From Cubamyces lactineus (taxonomy: Eukaryota > Basidiomycota > Agaricomycetes > Polyporales > Polyporaceae): 64,000 bases of DNA. Each line of letters starts with the position of its first letter. Position 1 is the stretch's first letter. A program made the position numbers and the translations under genes. Below the pieces are notes generated by a model that saw only the letters and a list, made by a program, of their open reading frames with translations, had not been told where the DNA came from and did not search any database. This document shows, piece by piece, positions 12,367 through 23,433 of this stretch. The DNA lies in the NCBI GenBank assembly GCA_022376465.1, contig JACDTU010000009.1:1054001-1118000 (forward strand). Reading direction: 5' to 3'.

Positions 12367-12790
12367 GGGCGACAGAAGAGACGGTGGTGACGATTATTAT
12401 GAGGACATGAACTGATACGGGGCTAGCTGTAGAATGGCGTGGATTACGGCGAGTGAGGAGGATGAGGGGAGGAAGGAGAACGCTGGCTGCGATCCGGGTG
12501 ATGCTCAGCGGAAAGGCACTCTCGGTCGCGGCCGCGCGAGTGCAGACTCGGGCAAGATTTGCAACTTTGCGCGCCGACCCTCTCACGCCCGTTCCGCCAT
12601 CTGCCCCATCGTCCTCTCTCTTGACACCCACCAACCCACCTGCTGCTCCAGCTGTTCGCTGCTTTTTATTCGTAAATTGTACTCTCACGTCTCTGCGTGC
12701 ACGCCCTCTGTGGAATAGTCGACGACCCACTCTTCACCCGCAAGCCAATTCAGTCCAATTCAAACCGCGCGGCCGCTCGAAATTGCGTCT
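12367..12790. promoter_or_regulatory. Divergent promoter shared by KEI1 and eIF4E-like gene
   Basis: The two start codons are 424 bp apart on opposite strands, so both promoters must lie in this GC-rich interval. I see no convincing TATA box. Open frames across it are not supported. Confidence 0.6.
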
Positions 12791-13933
12791 ATGGCTGGCT
12801 ACTTCTCCAACCATTCCCAGTCCCGCTTTCTCGCCAACTCAAACTCAAACTCGACGTCCACCACGACCACGACCACCACGCAGACCGCTGCGCCCGCCGC
12901 AGCCCCTATGGCAGCGCAGCCGCGCTCGCGCGTGACCTCCTCCAAGCATTTCTCTACCTTTGTCTCCAACACCTCTGGCGACGAGAAGTCCCAAGGGAAG
13001 GACAAGGCTGCTGGGAACGGCGCCTCAAACGGCGCGCTCTCCGTGCACCCCCTCCGAAATACGTATGTTCGTATACTGTCGTCTTCGCGCGTGTCGCCGT
13101 GCTCACTGCGTTCCGTTTCGTGGTGTGCCTTTGTGCGTTCAGCTGGGTCTTCTGGTTCCGCCAACAGCGCGCCCCAGGCAACAAAATTACCAACTATGAA
13201 GAGGGAATCAAGAAAATATCCGCATTTAGCTCTGTGGGCTCGCACCTCTACCTCTGTATCTGGATCAATAGACTGACCCGTTGCTTCGCTTCGATCGCAC
13301 AGGTGGAATCCTTCTGGTCCCTCTGGACGCACGTCCATCCTCCATCATCTCTCCTTCCTACCACCGACTATCTTCTCTTCCATTCGGGAGTGCGGCGGCC
13401 CGTTTGGGAGGATCCACTGAACCTCTCCGGAGGCAAGTACATCATCCGCCTCCGCAAGGGCGTGGCGGACCGCCTTTGGGAGGACCTCGTGCTCGCAGTC
13501 ATTGGTGACCAGTTCGACGGCGTCGTTGATGATAGCGAGACGCAGTCTGAGCCGAACCCGGAGGGCGTGCCGCCTGGGGAATGGCCCGAGATCTGTGGGT
13601 GCACGATCAGTGTGCGGCAGAACGAGGACATCATATCCCTGTGGAACCGCCACGACGGTAACGCGAAGTCGAAGGAGAAGATCAAGTGCGTACCCTCCGT
13701 GATGCGTAACTCGCGGGAGTTACAAATGCTGATAACACAACTGCAGGGAAACCATCCGCAGAGTCTTGAATCTCCCTCCGACGACTACCATGGAGTATAA
13801 ATCCAACAACGGTAAAGTCGTCTCTGTGCTGATTTTGTTGCTGTGGGACACTCACGCAGAGCTGCCGTCAGACTCTATGCAGGACAAGTCCAGCTTCCGG
13901 GTCAATCAGTCCGACCGCACGCCGCTGTCATGA
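12791..13933 (+). CDS. eIF4E family cap-binding protein (class II / 4EHP-like)
   Basis: Model: join(12791..13062,13143..13233,13303..13685,13747..13811,13860..13933), 294 aa. It binds the mRNA 5' cap; class II members often repress or modulate translation. A low-complexity N-terminus (Asn/Ser/Thr/Ala) is followed by the core. HPLRNTWVFWF gives the first cap tryptophan, then AFSSVESFWSLW. VWEDP holds the second cap-stacking Trp with the Glu that contacts guanine. GGKYIIRLRKG and DRLWEDLVLAVIGDQF follow, then ISLW and the C-terminal RETIRRVLNLPPTTTMEYK. The class I Trp in the loop before the first helix is Tyr here (NYEEGI), which favours class II; Trp43 is kept. Intron 2 (13234-13302) is 69 nt, in frame and without a stop. 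Confidence 0.9.
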
Positions 13934-14883
13934 CCCGCCCTGGCTCCCTTTCTACCCGATCCTGCCACGTTCTTCCCGTGCTTGCATACGGTCCAATAAT
14001 AACACCCGAGCCTCCCCTCTGAACCGCCGCCGCCGTCCTCAGGGGGAGGGCGAAGGTGATCTGTAATAGCGCATCTCCACGCACCTGCCAATGCGACATC
14101 TTCTGTAGCTCTACTACTGCTGCCCAAAGCTGGCAATATATTCTGCTCTGCTGCTCGCTCACGCTTGTGATGACAGGGGATAATGACGGGTGTGTAATCA
14201 TTCTGTCGGTCGGTTTTATCAGGTGTTGTGCTGCTGAGTTGCTGAGCGCAGGGCCGAGCATGGATAGTTCTCGCAGATTGCGAGTGATGAGCACCATATG
14301 AACGATGTAAAACTTATCCCCACTGGTGAGCTTGCAAAGTTGCAAATGAGCTACCCTAGGCACTTGCAAGCGCGAAGAAATGCGACATGGTTGACGATTT
14401 CATCTGAGAGGGGCTGGTAAGCATGGTGGCGTGCGTAGGATTAACTCACATCTGCCTAGGCTTGATATCATTTGCTTTTTTCCTGGAGATGCAGAAGAGA
14501 TGGGCAAGGACGTAGCTTCACTGCTTCTGGCCCACTAGAAATTTGGCTTTCTACCCGAACCGCGTAAGACCGAAAGCAACCAAAGAAGAGGCCTCCAACA
14601 GTCGCGCAAATCATCACTGACATGGTGGTCAGAACCAGCGAAGGAGAGCAGAAGGTAGGCTTTCGCAGGACAATGGCCCGTCGCCGCCGTGGCTTTGGCC
14701 ACAAAGCGACAAAACGGGCGCCTACGGCTGCACCCGCCACAAATACCGCTCTAACCAGGACCACAACCTGAGGGCCCTGTCGCCTCCGACCTCCACTCCT
14801 CCTACGCCCTCGTACCTCCATATATCGCGATACCTTGGGCCTCCTCATCTCACCGTTTACGACACAAACATTTGACGACCGAA
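13934..14883. other. Intergenic; TATA-like site near 14818
   Basis: It contains the 3' flank of the eIF4E gene and the promoter of the next plus-strand gene. A CCATATAT motif at about 14816-14823 lies some 60 nt before that gene's ATG. A minus-strand open frame at 14468-14848 is Arg-rich and has no other support. Confidence 0.4.
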
Positions 14884-15783
14884 ATGACCAGTTCGAGGAT
14901 GGAAATCACGAACTTGCGTGACTTCTTTGACCGTTTAGCCACGGGCGACTACCATGCCCTTTCCAAAGAGTTGAACATCGTGCCCAGTGTTGCGGCGCGT
15001 GCTAGGGCGCCATCTGCCCCTCCTGTACCTGCCAGCCGGGATGGGGACCTCTCACTCAACTCTCTTGGCACCCATACCTTCGAACCCACCGTAGAAGGCC
15101 TCGACGCAGCCGTGGCCCTCCTACGGGGCTCAACCCCGACCACCCCGTCAAAGCCCGGGCGCACTCCCGAGGAGGAAGAGGAGGCGTTCCAGTTCACGTT
15201 CAGGCTGATGATCCACAAGCTCTACTCGCTGCACGACTTCGCCAAGATGGTCGACGACGTCGTGCGCACCTCACAAGAGCGCTTCCAGCCGCTCTCCCCG
15301 GAGCTCACCAGCCGCCGCGCATCGTTCTCGTTCGCCTATGCAGAGGGCTCGCCGAGCGACGGCGAGTCGTTCATGGACATGTCTGCCGGGTCGCTCGCGT
15401 CGCCGTCGGAGACGACGATGCCGTCCTCCCCGTCGTTGCTGAGCTTGGACAACATCTCCGAGCCGGAGAGCTTCTTCCGGGAGCAAGACGAGGACGCAAG
15501 GGTGTTGAAGAAACGATGCATCGGCAGGAAGCTCTCTGTCGTCGACCCCGATGCGGGCGCGAGTACGAGCGGTGGACCTGCGTGGGTCTACGATTCCGCA
15601 GTGGCATCGGTCGAGTCCCCGACCTCCCTCTTATCGTATGCCGCCTTCGTGGACGGGCTACCTCCGGTGTCTCCTGCTTCGACGTCGCCATCGTCACGTC
15701 TCGGTCCGGGTGTGTTTGAGGAAGCCGTCGACCCGGCCTCGCGCAAGCGTCGATTCTCATTGCTCGCCGCTCGAGGCATCTGA
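14884..15783 (+). CDS. Unidentified acidic Ser/Pro-rich protein
   Basis: Single exon, 299 aa from the ATG at 14884 (the upstream in-frame TTG at 14872 is not a likely start). I do not recognise a domain. Residues 1-30 form a short helix-like start (NLRDFFDRLATGDYHALSKE). Residues about 90-140 contain an acidic run and FTFRLMIHKLYSLHDFAKMV. The rest is Ser/Pro-rich, with a basic KKRCIGRK patch and a C-terminal ASRKRRFSLLAARG that resembles a kinase-type phosphosite context. No signal peptide or membrane segment. Codon use is GC3-rich, as expected of an expressed gene. A GTAAGG just after the stop could be a 3' UTR donor. Probably a basidiomycete-specific regulator; this is only inference. Confidence 0.65.
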   Translation: MTSSRMEITNLRDFFDRLATGDYHALSKELNIVPSVAARARAPSAPPVPASRDGDLSLNSLGTHTFEPTVEGLDAAVALLRGSTPTTPSKPGRTPEEEEEAFQFTFRLMIHKLYSLHDFAKMVDDVVRTSQERFQPLSPELTSRRASFSFAYAEGSPSDGESFMDMSAGSLASPSETTMPSSPSLLSLDNISEPESFFREQDEDARVLKKRCIGRKLSVVDPDAGASTSGGPAWVYDSAVASVESPTSLLSYAAFVDGLPPVSPASTSPSSRLGPGVFEEAVDPASRKRRFSLLAARGI

Positions 15784-16807
15784 AGGTAAGGATGTTATAT
15801 GACCTGCTGTCAAACGTGCTTTCTCACCACGGCGTGCATGTTAGGGAGGAGGGTATCCCGGAAGTTTGGCATGACTTCGTGCACGTCTAAGCGACGATGT
15901 TGTGTTCCAAACAAGATATTCACTGCCGCTTGAATGGTAGCGGAAACATGGCAGTTTCTCGAAGCCCTCACTCATACTCCTGTACTACTATTGCATCGCT
16001 CATCGCCCACCGCCCACCGCCCACCGCCCATCGCCCACCTCCCCCATCTCACACCCCCTCGACGTGATCCACGATCCCACCACAACCTTGTACCATACTC
16101 CTGCGATGCATTCTGCCCGCGATTGTCAGCCATAGTTCCTCCCTTTCTATCTGATGGACGTTGTGTAATAATGCTCATACTGTCAGTGCTGGCGTGTTAT
16201 GTTCAATTCGTGCACGTGAGTGTCCGAGTCGTAAATAGGTTGTCAATTTGAAGGCATATCGTAAGTAGGCTACTTGGCAGCGCCCCAAGCTTAAGTCCAG
16301 GACGCTGTGCGCCCAGAGAGTCACTGTGGCACCACCCAAGTATTGTGCCACCTGCGCTCTCGCTCGTTGTGCGCGTATGTAGTACAAGACGGTTTTTTGA
16401 AATGGTAACTCGCATAGTCTGGAGAGTACGATATCTTTACTTCAGACGCTTCCGTCTTTGACTCAGGAAGACCGGCGGCCCTGTGTGAGCTATCTCAGCC
16501 TCACAATGAAAATGGCATAAATCTATCGCTGCGTCCGGTTACCGTCACGATCGACACACTCCCTTGTATGCGGCGTGGCTTCATGCCAGTCGTCTCTTGT
16601 ACCCTCTCTGATATTTCTTCCTGCCCGCTTTCTGTATCGTTGCACACTGGCGGGCTTGAGAAGAGGGTACTTTGTCAAGGATATTGCATAACTAGCACTA
16701 CTTGACACAACTGAACAATACACGATGCTGCATGGTAAGACACGCCCAGCCGTGACCAATATACATGGGACCTGAATCAAGCCATCACTGCGACCCACCT
16801 ACGAAAC
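15784..16807. other. Intergenic between convergent genes
   Basis: 3' flanks of two convergent genes. No gene seen. Apart from a short heptamer tandem repeat (separate entry) nothing stands out. Confidence 0.5.
16004..16039. repeat. Heptamer tandem repeat
   Basis: About five copies of GCCCACC or one-base variants in a row. A simple minisatellite-like repeat in a 3' intergenic region. Confidence 0.8.
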
Positions 16808-18302
16808 TCAGACTTCGAGATGCTCCAACCATCCCCGCTTTCTGAAGTCGTCCACCATATCTCGCAATGTCACCTCCAGCGGCCTGAAGACCATCCCGAG
16901 TTTCTTTTTGGCTTTCTCGCTAGAGTACTCGAGACGCGGATAAGACGCTTTTCCTTCCGTGGAAGTCGTCGTCGGCGGGTGGATCTTCGAGAGTCCGGGG
17001 AGGATGCCCATGGCATGCGCGGCGTTGTCTGGACGTGCAAACGTTCAGTGAAGCCTCCTCAAGTCGAGGAAGTCATATCGATACATAGACTTACACCAGT
17101 CCTGCCAGGTGCATAGGTCTATAGCGGTTCAGTGGGCGGTCAGCCTTTGGCATTTAATGCGCGCAGCAGTCTCCGGTGACGGGAAAAGTAGTGACGTACT
17201 AGGGTTCGCGAGGAATCGCTCGCCAGCGGCCGCTTCCATCTCGAGTGCCCGGATGTGCATCTCCGCGACGTCGCGCACGTCAACGAAGCTGAAGTCGACC
17301 AGGAACGGTTCGGCAGGCGGCATGGCGAACGCCTGCCCCCATACCACCCTCGCGCTGACGGTACTGATATCTGCCGGAGACTTTGGGTCATCCGGAAGCG
17401 GCTGCGAGAGAGAGTTCTGCGTCAACGGTCCGGGTGCGTGCGGTGAGAAGGACGGTAAGAGTGTATTTACGCCGAACACCCATCCGGGGAGGATGGTGCA
17501 TAACTCGAAGGACAATCGACCCTTGTTTTCCTGGCAGAATTCCCACGCGGCTGTAACGGAGCCGCGGAGTAAGAAAGCACTACGGAAAGGCTAAAGCAGA
17601 AGACAGTCGCGCACCCTTTTCTGATAGCACCTTGCTCGCAGAGTATTTCTCAAACCCAGGGGCAGCCTTCCCCAGTCTTGACACCGTCTCGACCGCGTAG
17701 TCGTTCCATTCATCTTCGGTATATATACGTGTTTCTTCCGGGGCGCGGAGTGTCTCCGCAATGGCACCTGTGGAGGATGTCACTACGACGCGCTTGACGT
17801 TCCTGTAGACGGCATGCCGCAGGATCATCAGCAAGCCAGGTAAATTTACACATGACCACATGACACGAGTATACTTATGCTTCGCCGCGGCTTTGATGAT
17901 ACCCATGGTGCCATTCACAGCGGGCACGTTATAGTCTTCGGGGTCTTCCAGATCGAAAGTCACTGGGGTCGCCGTATGGATGACCCCTTGGATGTCACCG
18001 AGGAAATTGTCAAAGGCGCCGTCCTAGACACAAAGGCTCTCAGACATTCCGGTTCACCGAGGGTACGGCCGCGGATAACGTGTGCTCACTGTTAGCATTT
18101 CCGGAACTACAACACACTCGAAGCTGCCAGGGGGCAAGGCAGGGTGCTTGGACGTGATGAGGGATGAAAGCGTACGCGCTTTCTCATCAGTACGCACTGC
18201 AGCACGTACGAAGTACCCTTTGTCGAGTAATTCATGGACAATCCAGCACCCGATGTATCCATTGGCCCCGGTAACGAACACCTTATCCGGTGGAGAGAGC
18301 AT
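16808..18302 (-). CDS. Extended SDR reductase (dihydroflavonol reductase/Gre2-like)
   Basis: Model: complement(join(16808..17028,17095..17118,17200..17550,17615..17802,17875..18023,18090..18302)), 381 aa, six exons including a 24-nt exon (17095-17118) that restores the conserved TWQDW. NAD(P)H-dependent Rossmann enzymes of this group reduce aldehydes or ketones (methylglyoxal, D-lactaldehyde, cinnamoyl-CoA-like substrates). TGANGYIG at residues 11-18 is the dinucleotide-binding loop. RVVVTSS carries the catalytic Ser/Thr strand, and YSASK (about 174-178) is the YxxxK active site. LPGWVFG and DVRDVAEMHIRALE are further family blocks. It lies about 1.2 kb from two P450 genes in divergent orientation, which suits a shared pathway, but that is inference. 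Substrate unknown. Confidence 0.9.
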
Positions 18303-19462
18303 TCCTAGAGTCGTAGTTGTTGATGGAAGTGGGACAGAGAGGGAGCATGAGGCGAAGGTTTGTAGCTCCGAGTATTGGGCTTAAGTGAGTACCAGGTCGA
18401 GGCACTGTAAGGATGGTCATGGGTTGTCGTGCCGCTACCACATATCTAAACTCAGTAGCGAAAGGGAAGTAAGCGTATATATAGCCACGCCTAGACAAGC
18501 CTGAGAGCACTTATAGCTACTCTTGCTAGTCGGACCACCAAGAAGGATTAGAAGAAATCCGCGGACGAGTCATAGCTGTGCACACACTCACTGCGGACCA
18601 GTCATCGGATAGCGATGGAACTATAGTTGAAAACAATTAGCGAAGCGGACATGACCCGGCTTTCCGAGAAATGGCGATTGCATGTTGTGGTAAGACTCAC
18701 AGTATACCGGCAGCCGTGAACACGCACATGGAAGATACATATACGCACACGTAGGGAGTGGGATGTTAAACTGGTAAGAGGACACCCGGGCTATGCCATG
18801 AATGGAGGTTTATGCGATGTTGTACTGTACGCTGAATCGCCAGGATCGTAATGCAGCGCCACCGTGCCGTGGGTACAAAGCGCCCGTAGCACACGTGGCG
18901 CATTCCCAGATCTGAGATAGGCGTCTCTACCACTGTAGCGTTCAATTCAGAGCACCTATGACAAGTACACCCGCACCAGTTTTACACATGGTCGAGTGGA
19001 AACATACAACGTACTATGCTCAACGCAACATTCGGAAACTTGCTCAGATCTGGCATACAGCGGCAATTACTTTCTGCTCAGAATTGGAGGGCTGCGCTGC
19101 AAGTTTACAGGGGTAGCGTCCATGACGAGTCTTCGATACTTGGATGGTGGGTGCTACACTCCGGTTATTTTCAAGTTCTCTACAGATACTCACGGAAACG
19201 AAAGGGGTGGGCTACATACTCCACGATGCGAGCCTCTCGAGCCCCGTAGGAGCGACGAGGCGTATTCGGAACCTAGCAGCCACTCACGATGGTATGCCGT
19301 CAGCAGCCCCGCGGATCTCAGACCATCGAACGTAGCGTAACTGCTGTCAGATGCGATGCATATTGTTCCTAGTCTGGTCGCCACTCACATCCATGCCACA
19401 CACTAGCCCCGCACATATATACTCGAGCCGACCTCCCACTGGGGACGTTTGCTATCGACGCC
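18303..19462. other. Divergent intergenic region, SDR / P450-1
   Basis: Upstream DNA of both the SDR gene (-) and P450-1 (+). A TATATATA lies at about 18476-18483, some 175 bp before the SDR start, and a second TATA-like site is close to P450-1 (separate entry). No coding region supported. Confidence 0.5.
19416..19421 (+). promoter_or_regulatory. TATA-like box of P450-1
   Basis: TATATA, 47 nt before the ATG at 19463. The tandem P450-2 has a TATA-like box at nearly the same spacing from its upstream ATG, which supports both. Confidence 0.5.
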
Positions 19463-21532
19463 ATGGGCTCCTTCGTGGCCTCGATGCTCACGGCAAACTC
19501 TTCCCTTGCTTCATACATACTGCTCCTATTGACCATCGTCCTCATCTTCGTTTTGAAGCGCGAGCACGAGCGCAAGAGTCTGCCTCCCGGTCCCCGTGGC
19601 ATTCCTATGATAGGCAACGTGTTCGATGTTCCGCAAGAACGGCCATGGACTACCTTTTGGAAGCTATCAAGGCGTTATGGTGGGCCTTGGTCATGCCCGT
19701 CACCTCCGTACTCTCACTCGCTTTCCTGACGTGCGACTCCCCACATAGGCGATGTGATATGCATATCAATTCTTGGCCAAACGACAATCGTGCTGAACTC
19801 GGCGCAATCCGTGTCCGACCTGTTCGAAAAACGATCGTCAATCTACTCAACCCGCCCCGACGTCACCGTCTCTATCTCTCGGACGTACGTCTCAACACTC
19901 TTGTTCCACGAGCCGCCTTCAGCCTTCTGCAATGACAGGCTGACCAATATACATCCAGGACGGGTTGGATTTGGAGTGTGGTCTTGAAGCCGTATGGGGA
20001 CGAATGGCGCCTCCATCGCCGTTTACTCTCGCGTTTTTTCCAACCGAACGCAGTAGGGCAGTGGCATCCAACACAGACACGCGAAGCTCAACGCCTCCTC
20101 CGGTGTCTACTTGGAGACAATATTGACCTGAAGCATCTCATCAAGTTGTAAGTACGATATCATCAGCCCTTCTCCTCTGGTGTTGATCGACGTAGGTCTC
20201 TCTGCCGCTCCCTACTCAGCGTGTCCCATGGGCTCCCCGCCCGCAGGGTAGGGCGGAGCTTCGTGAAGTTACTAAGCGATCTAGACGCTGCCGGCTCGGA
20301 GGCGTATAATCATCTAGTGTTGATATTCCCCTGGTTGCGCAGCATCCCGCGCTGGTGTCCAGGTGGCCGCTGGCAGCGTCAAGTCAGCTATTGGCGAGGG
20401 TTGGACCGACACGTCCTTGGGGACCCGTTTGAAGCTGCGCAAGAGGCTATGGTAATACCGTACTTGCATCATTCGCTCAGCTTCTGACATTTCTGGTGTC
20501 TCCACAGAGTCAAGGCGATGCAAATCCGTCCATGCTCAACCAACTCCTAGATGATGTCGCGGATGTCCATGGAACGACTGGAGTCACAGAAGATATTGCC
20601 AAGGAGATCTCTGCAGTCGCGTTTATTGCAGGGGCGGATACGGTGCGGTCGACCACGCCTATGCTGCATTTCTTTCACTGATCGTCCGTGCTCTCAGACA
20701 ATCGCAACATTGACAGCATTCTTCTGCGCTATGATTCTATATCCGGAGGCACAGAAGCGAGCGCAAGAGGAGCTCGACGCCGTCGTTGGACAAGACAGAC
20801 TGCCGCAGCTGACCGACCGGAAATCGATGCCGTACGTGAACGCAGTAGTGAAGGAACTGCTGCGTTGGCACAATGCTGCTCCCCTCAGCCTCCCCCACAG
20901 TGTCACGAAAGAGGACGAGTATCGTGGATGGAGGATTCCGAGCGGCGCCACTGTGCTCATGAATATCTGGTACGCTTCCTTTTTTTGATAGAAGGCACGC
21001 GCGTGCGGGTCTTAACGCGTTTCGGCAGGGGGATTCTGCACGATCCCGAGCTGTGGCCCGATCCGGACGCCTTCCTCCCGGACCGGTTCATGAAGGACGG
21101 GAAGTTCAATCACGACGTCTTCGATCCCGCCAATATAGTGTTCAGTGCAGGCCGGAGGTACGGGTTTGTGGCATAGACGGTGTCTTAGGGCAGTTTAGAC
21201 GCTGACAATACGACATTTCCTTGCGTAGAGTCTGTCCTGGGAAACACTTCGCAGAGGACTCGCTCTTCATCAACATCGCCTCCGTGCTGCATGTATATGA
21301 CATCATGCCCGCCATGGACGAGCACGGATTACCCATGCCTGTCGAGCACAAGATGATCACAGGCCTCGTAGTGTACGTGATCATCTCTCTTCATGACGTA
21401 TGCATCGTGTGTGGACGTTGAGTGTGGTACCTTCCTTGCAGAGGCGTAGAACCGTTCCAGTGTTCCATTCGTCCGAGGTCCGATGCCGCCGAGAGCCTCG
21501 TCCGTGACTCAGAGAGACAGGATTGTCCATGA
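19463..21532 (+). CDS. Cytochrome P450 monooxygenase 1
   Basis: Model: join(19463..19679,19749..19884,19959..20147,20196..20451,20508..20642,20698..20969,21029..21157,21229..21372,21442..21532), 522 aa, nine exons. It is a membrane-anchored microsomal P450 of the kind that oxidises lipophilic or secondary metabolites. An N-terminal hydrophobic anchor spans residues ~15-32, then the proline hinge LPPGPRGIP. The I-helix has AGADT (oxygen activation), the K-helix ELLR (ExxR), then LPDRF, and the haem loop FSAGRRVCPG with the cysteine ligand. The intron between GRR and VCPG is shared with P450-2. Length is normal. It is a tandem paralogue of P450-2 (23434-25445). P450 family number not assigned; substrate unknown. 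Confidence 0.93.
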
Positions 21533-23349
21533 CGTGCTTGACGGGGCGTGGAGTATCCAAGTATAACCGGCCTATGGCTTGCTAGGAGCAGTATGGGATG
21601 GTGAGTCGTGTCCGATTGCGTACCTACTGTGTACCGGGGCACGAATGGTGCAGCCGATAGAATAACGAGGGGTCTCAGCAGCACCACCCCTACAATAAAG
21701 CGGATAGAATCCCGGCCACTGATTGCTGAGGTCTGCACGACGAATACCACCACCGTGACCCTACAGGTCCAATCACAACTCGAAGCAACGCCAATACATG
21801 CACATCTCGAGATGCAACAGATTATCAAACTTCACAACCTCGCTACTCATGAATCTGTACCGTTTCGAAGCGCTACGAGTTCATCTCTGGTCCGACAAGT
21901 GCACGCTCGGAACGATCTCATGGTGCAACGTTGTCAGTGTTCTTCTCAAGCAGAGACGAAGGGGTATGGGCGTTTCACACGAGTTCTGGAAGTGGCAGCC
22001 ATCGAGATGCAGCGCTGTCACCATCATCAGTGGCTTGTGGCTCTCTCTAACTTGAAGCATCCTTGCGCAGACCGTGAAGTAGGCCGTGGGGCTCTCTGGT
22101 GGCAACAAACTTGTTGGTTCCTGACCAACCTTCATACTGACTGTTCTTGCCCGAATGCGAGCCTAGCACCAGAGATCTCTGCGCTAAGTTGGACTGGCAT
22201 GTCAATGTTATATGAAATCCAAGCGAAGCGTCCAGAAGGTTCAGCTGTTCTAACGTTGGAGAAGCAGACATAGGAACCGTTCTGACAATCAAACTCTGAA
22301 GAACTTGAACGTCCGCCGCCCTTGGTGAGTCATAGCAGCGTATTCATGAATTGGCATACATACGGATTGCGCTACTTGCTGTTTATCAGACACTGCTGCC
22401 GCTGTTTGTGGGATGCAGAGGGCCGGCTACCCTCCGCACGTCCCGCTCGAAGGCCTTCAAGGTTTCCTGCATCTATGCGCACAGCTGCTATGCGCCGTCG
22501 CGGCTCACGCAGTATCCATCTGCGATTCTGGCGACCCCAGACAATTCTCTACATTATACTACGATAAGGAACAGGGTCTTTACGGAGCTCCATGTTCAGA
22601 ACCTTGACAACGTTGAAGAAGGACCCGAGGGTGCTTGGGTATGTAATCAACGCATTACCTGACTGCAGCTCATGGCTTACTCGCTTTTAGACGTACTGAG
22701 AAAAGCTGTCATTGATCTGGCCAGACAGAGCACTACTAGTAGTCGTGTTCATCATAGATCTCCTACATCCGCATTTACAATCGTGAGCCAGTGAACCCGG
22801 CCGGCTGAGATCTTCGTGATTCCTCTTTAACCAATACCATGGAATTTGTTCCTCCGGGATCAATGAATTGCTGAGGCGTACCCTAGTCAAAACCGAATCC
22901 ATGTTCACGATCGACTCCCGAGGCGTCCAGTACATCGCGACGGACGGCTATCGAAGGAATTGACCCCTTGGAACCGATGCATCCATCTTCGTTGCCAGGC
23001 TGATCGTCTCCGTTGAGGCAAGAAAGCCCATCAAGCACGTAGGTGAGCTAAATAATCCACACGAATGACAGTCTCATACGCTGAGGACGATGATGTCATC
23101 CAGAACGCGCTTCATGATCTTCTCCCATAGTCGCCGGGGCTCGAAGGCGGCTTTCCAGTATTGAGTCGCCATGTGGCGGTAGGAGAGCAGCTGATCGGCG
23201 TGGTGAGCTGACTCGTGAGTACACCTCGGTGTATCAAGTCGATCCGTGGACCATCGCAAGGATGCACTCAACTTCGCGTTCGCCGCTGACAGAACTCTGT
23301 TGTATCTCCAGGCTTGCCGTCACTGCTAGACGCCCCGAGGGAGCTGGTG
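21533..23349. other. Intergenic between tandem P450 genes
   Basis: No complete gene seen. Short open frames exist on both strands (for example a plus-strand one near 22351-22662 and a minus-strand one at 22687-22935). None carries a family motif or connected exons, so they could be decayed sequence. Confidence 0.4.
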
Positions 23350-23357
23350 TATATAAG
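23350..23357 (+). promoter_or_regulatory. TATA box of P450-2
   Basis: TATATAAG, 51 nt before an ATG at 23401 and 84 nt before the first ATG that opens the P450 frame (23434). The 51-nt spacing matches P450-1. Confidence 0.55.
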
Positions 23358-23400
23358 TGTGTCGTACTGGACCGCGGCCCTTTCATCCCGACTATTCACC

Positions 23401-23433
23401 ATGGCACCGATGGGCCTTCCGGAGGCGCCATAG
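23401..23433 (+). other. In-frame upstream mini-ORF of P450-2
   Basis: ATG at 23401 opens ten codons (MAPMGLPEAP), then TAG, directly followed in the same frame by the ATG at 23434. It sits where P450-1 has its start. It is either a nonsense change in the old N-terminus or a regulatory upstream ORF. Confidence 0.6.

Noticed and set aside
12697..13800. Long plus-strand frame (367 codons) over the eIF4E-like gene
   Set aside because: It mixes UTR, exon 1 in the wrong frame and retained introns; only the spliced model gives the conserved N-terminal block.
13902..14369. Minus-strand open frame overlapping the 3' end of the eIF4E-like gene
   Set aside because: It is antisense to the last coding exon and lacks independent support.
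14468..14848. Minus-strand Arg-rich frame of 126 codons upstream of the 14.9-kb gene
   Set aside because: It covers the likely promoter of that gene and has no homology or consistent codon use.
22322..22662. Open frames between the P450 genes, possibly a third P450 remnant
   Set aside because: No P450 motif (AGxDT, ExxR, haem loop) appears in any frame of 21.5-23.4 kb.
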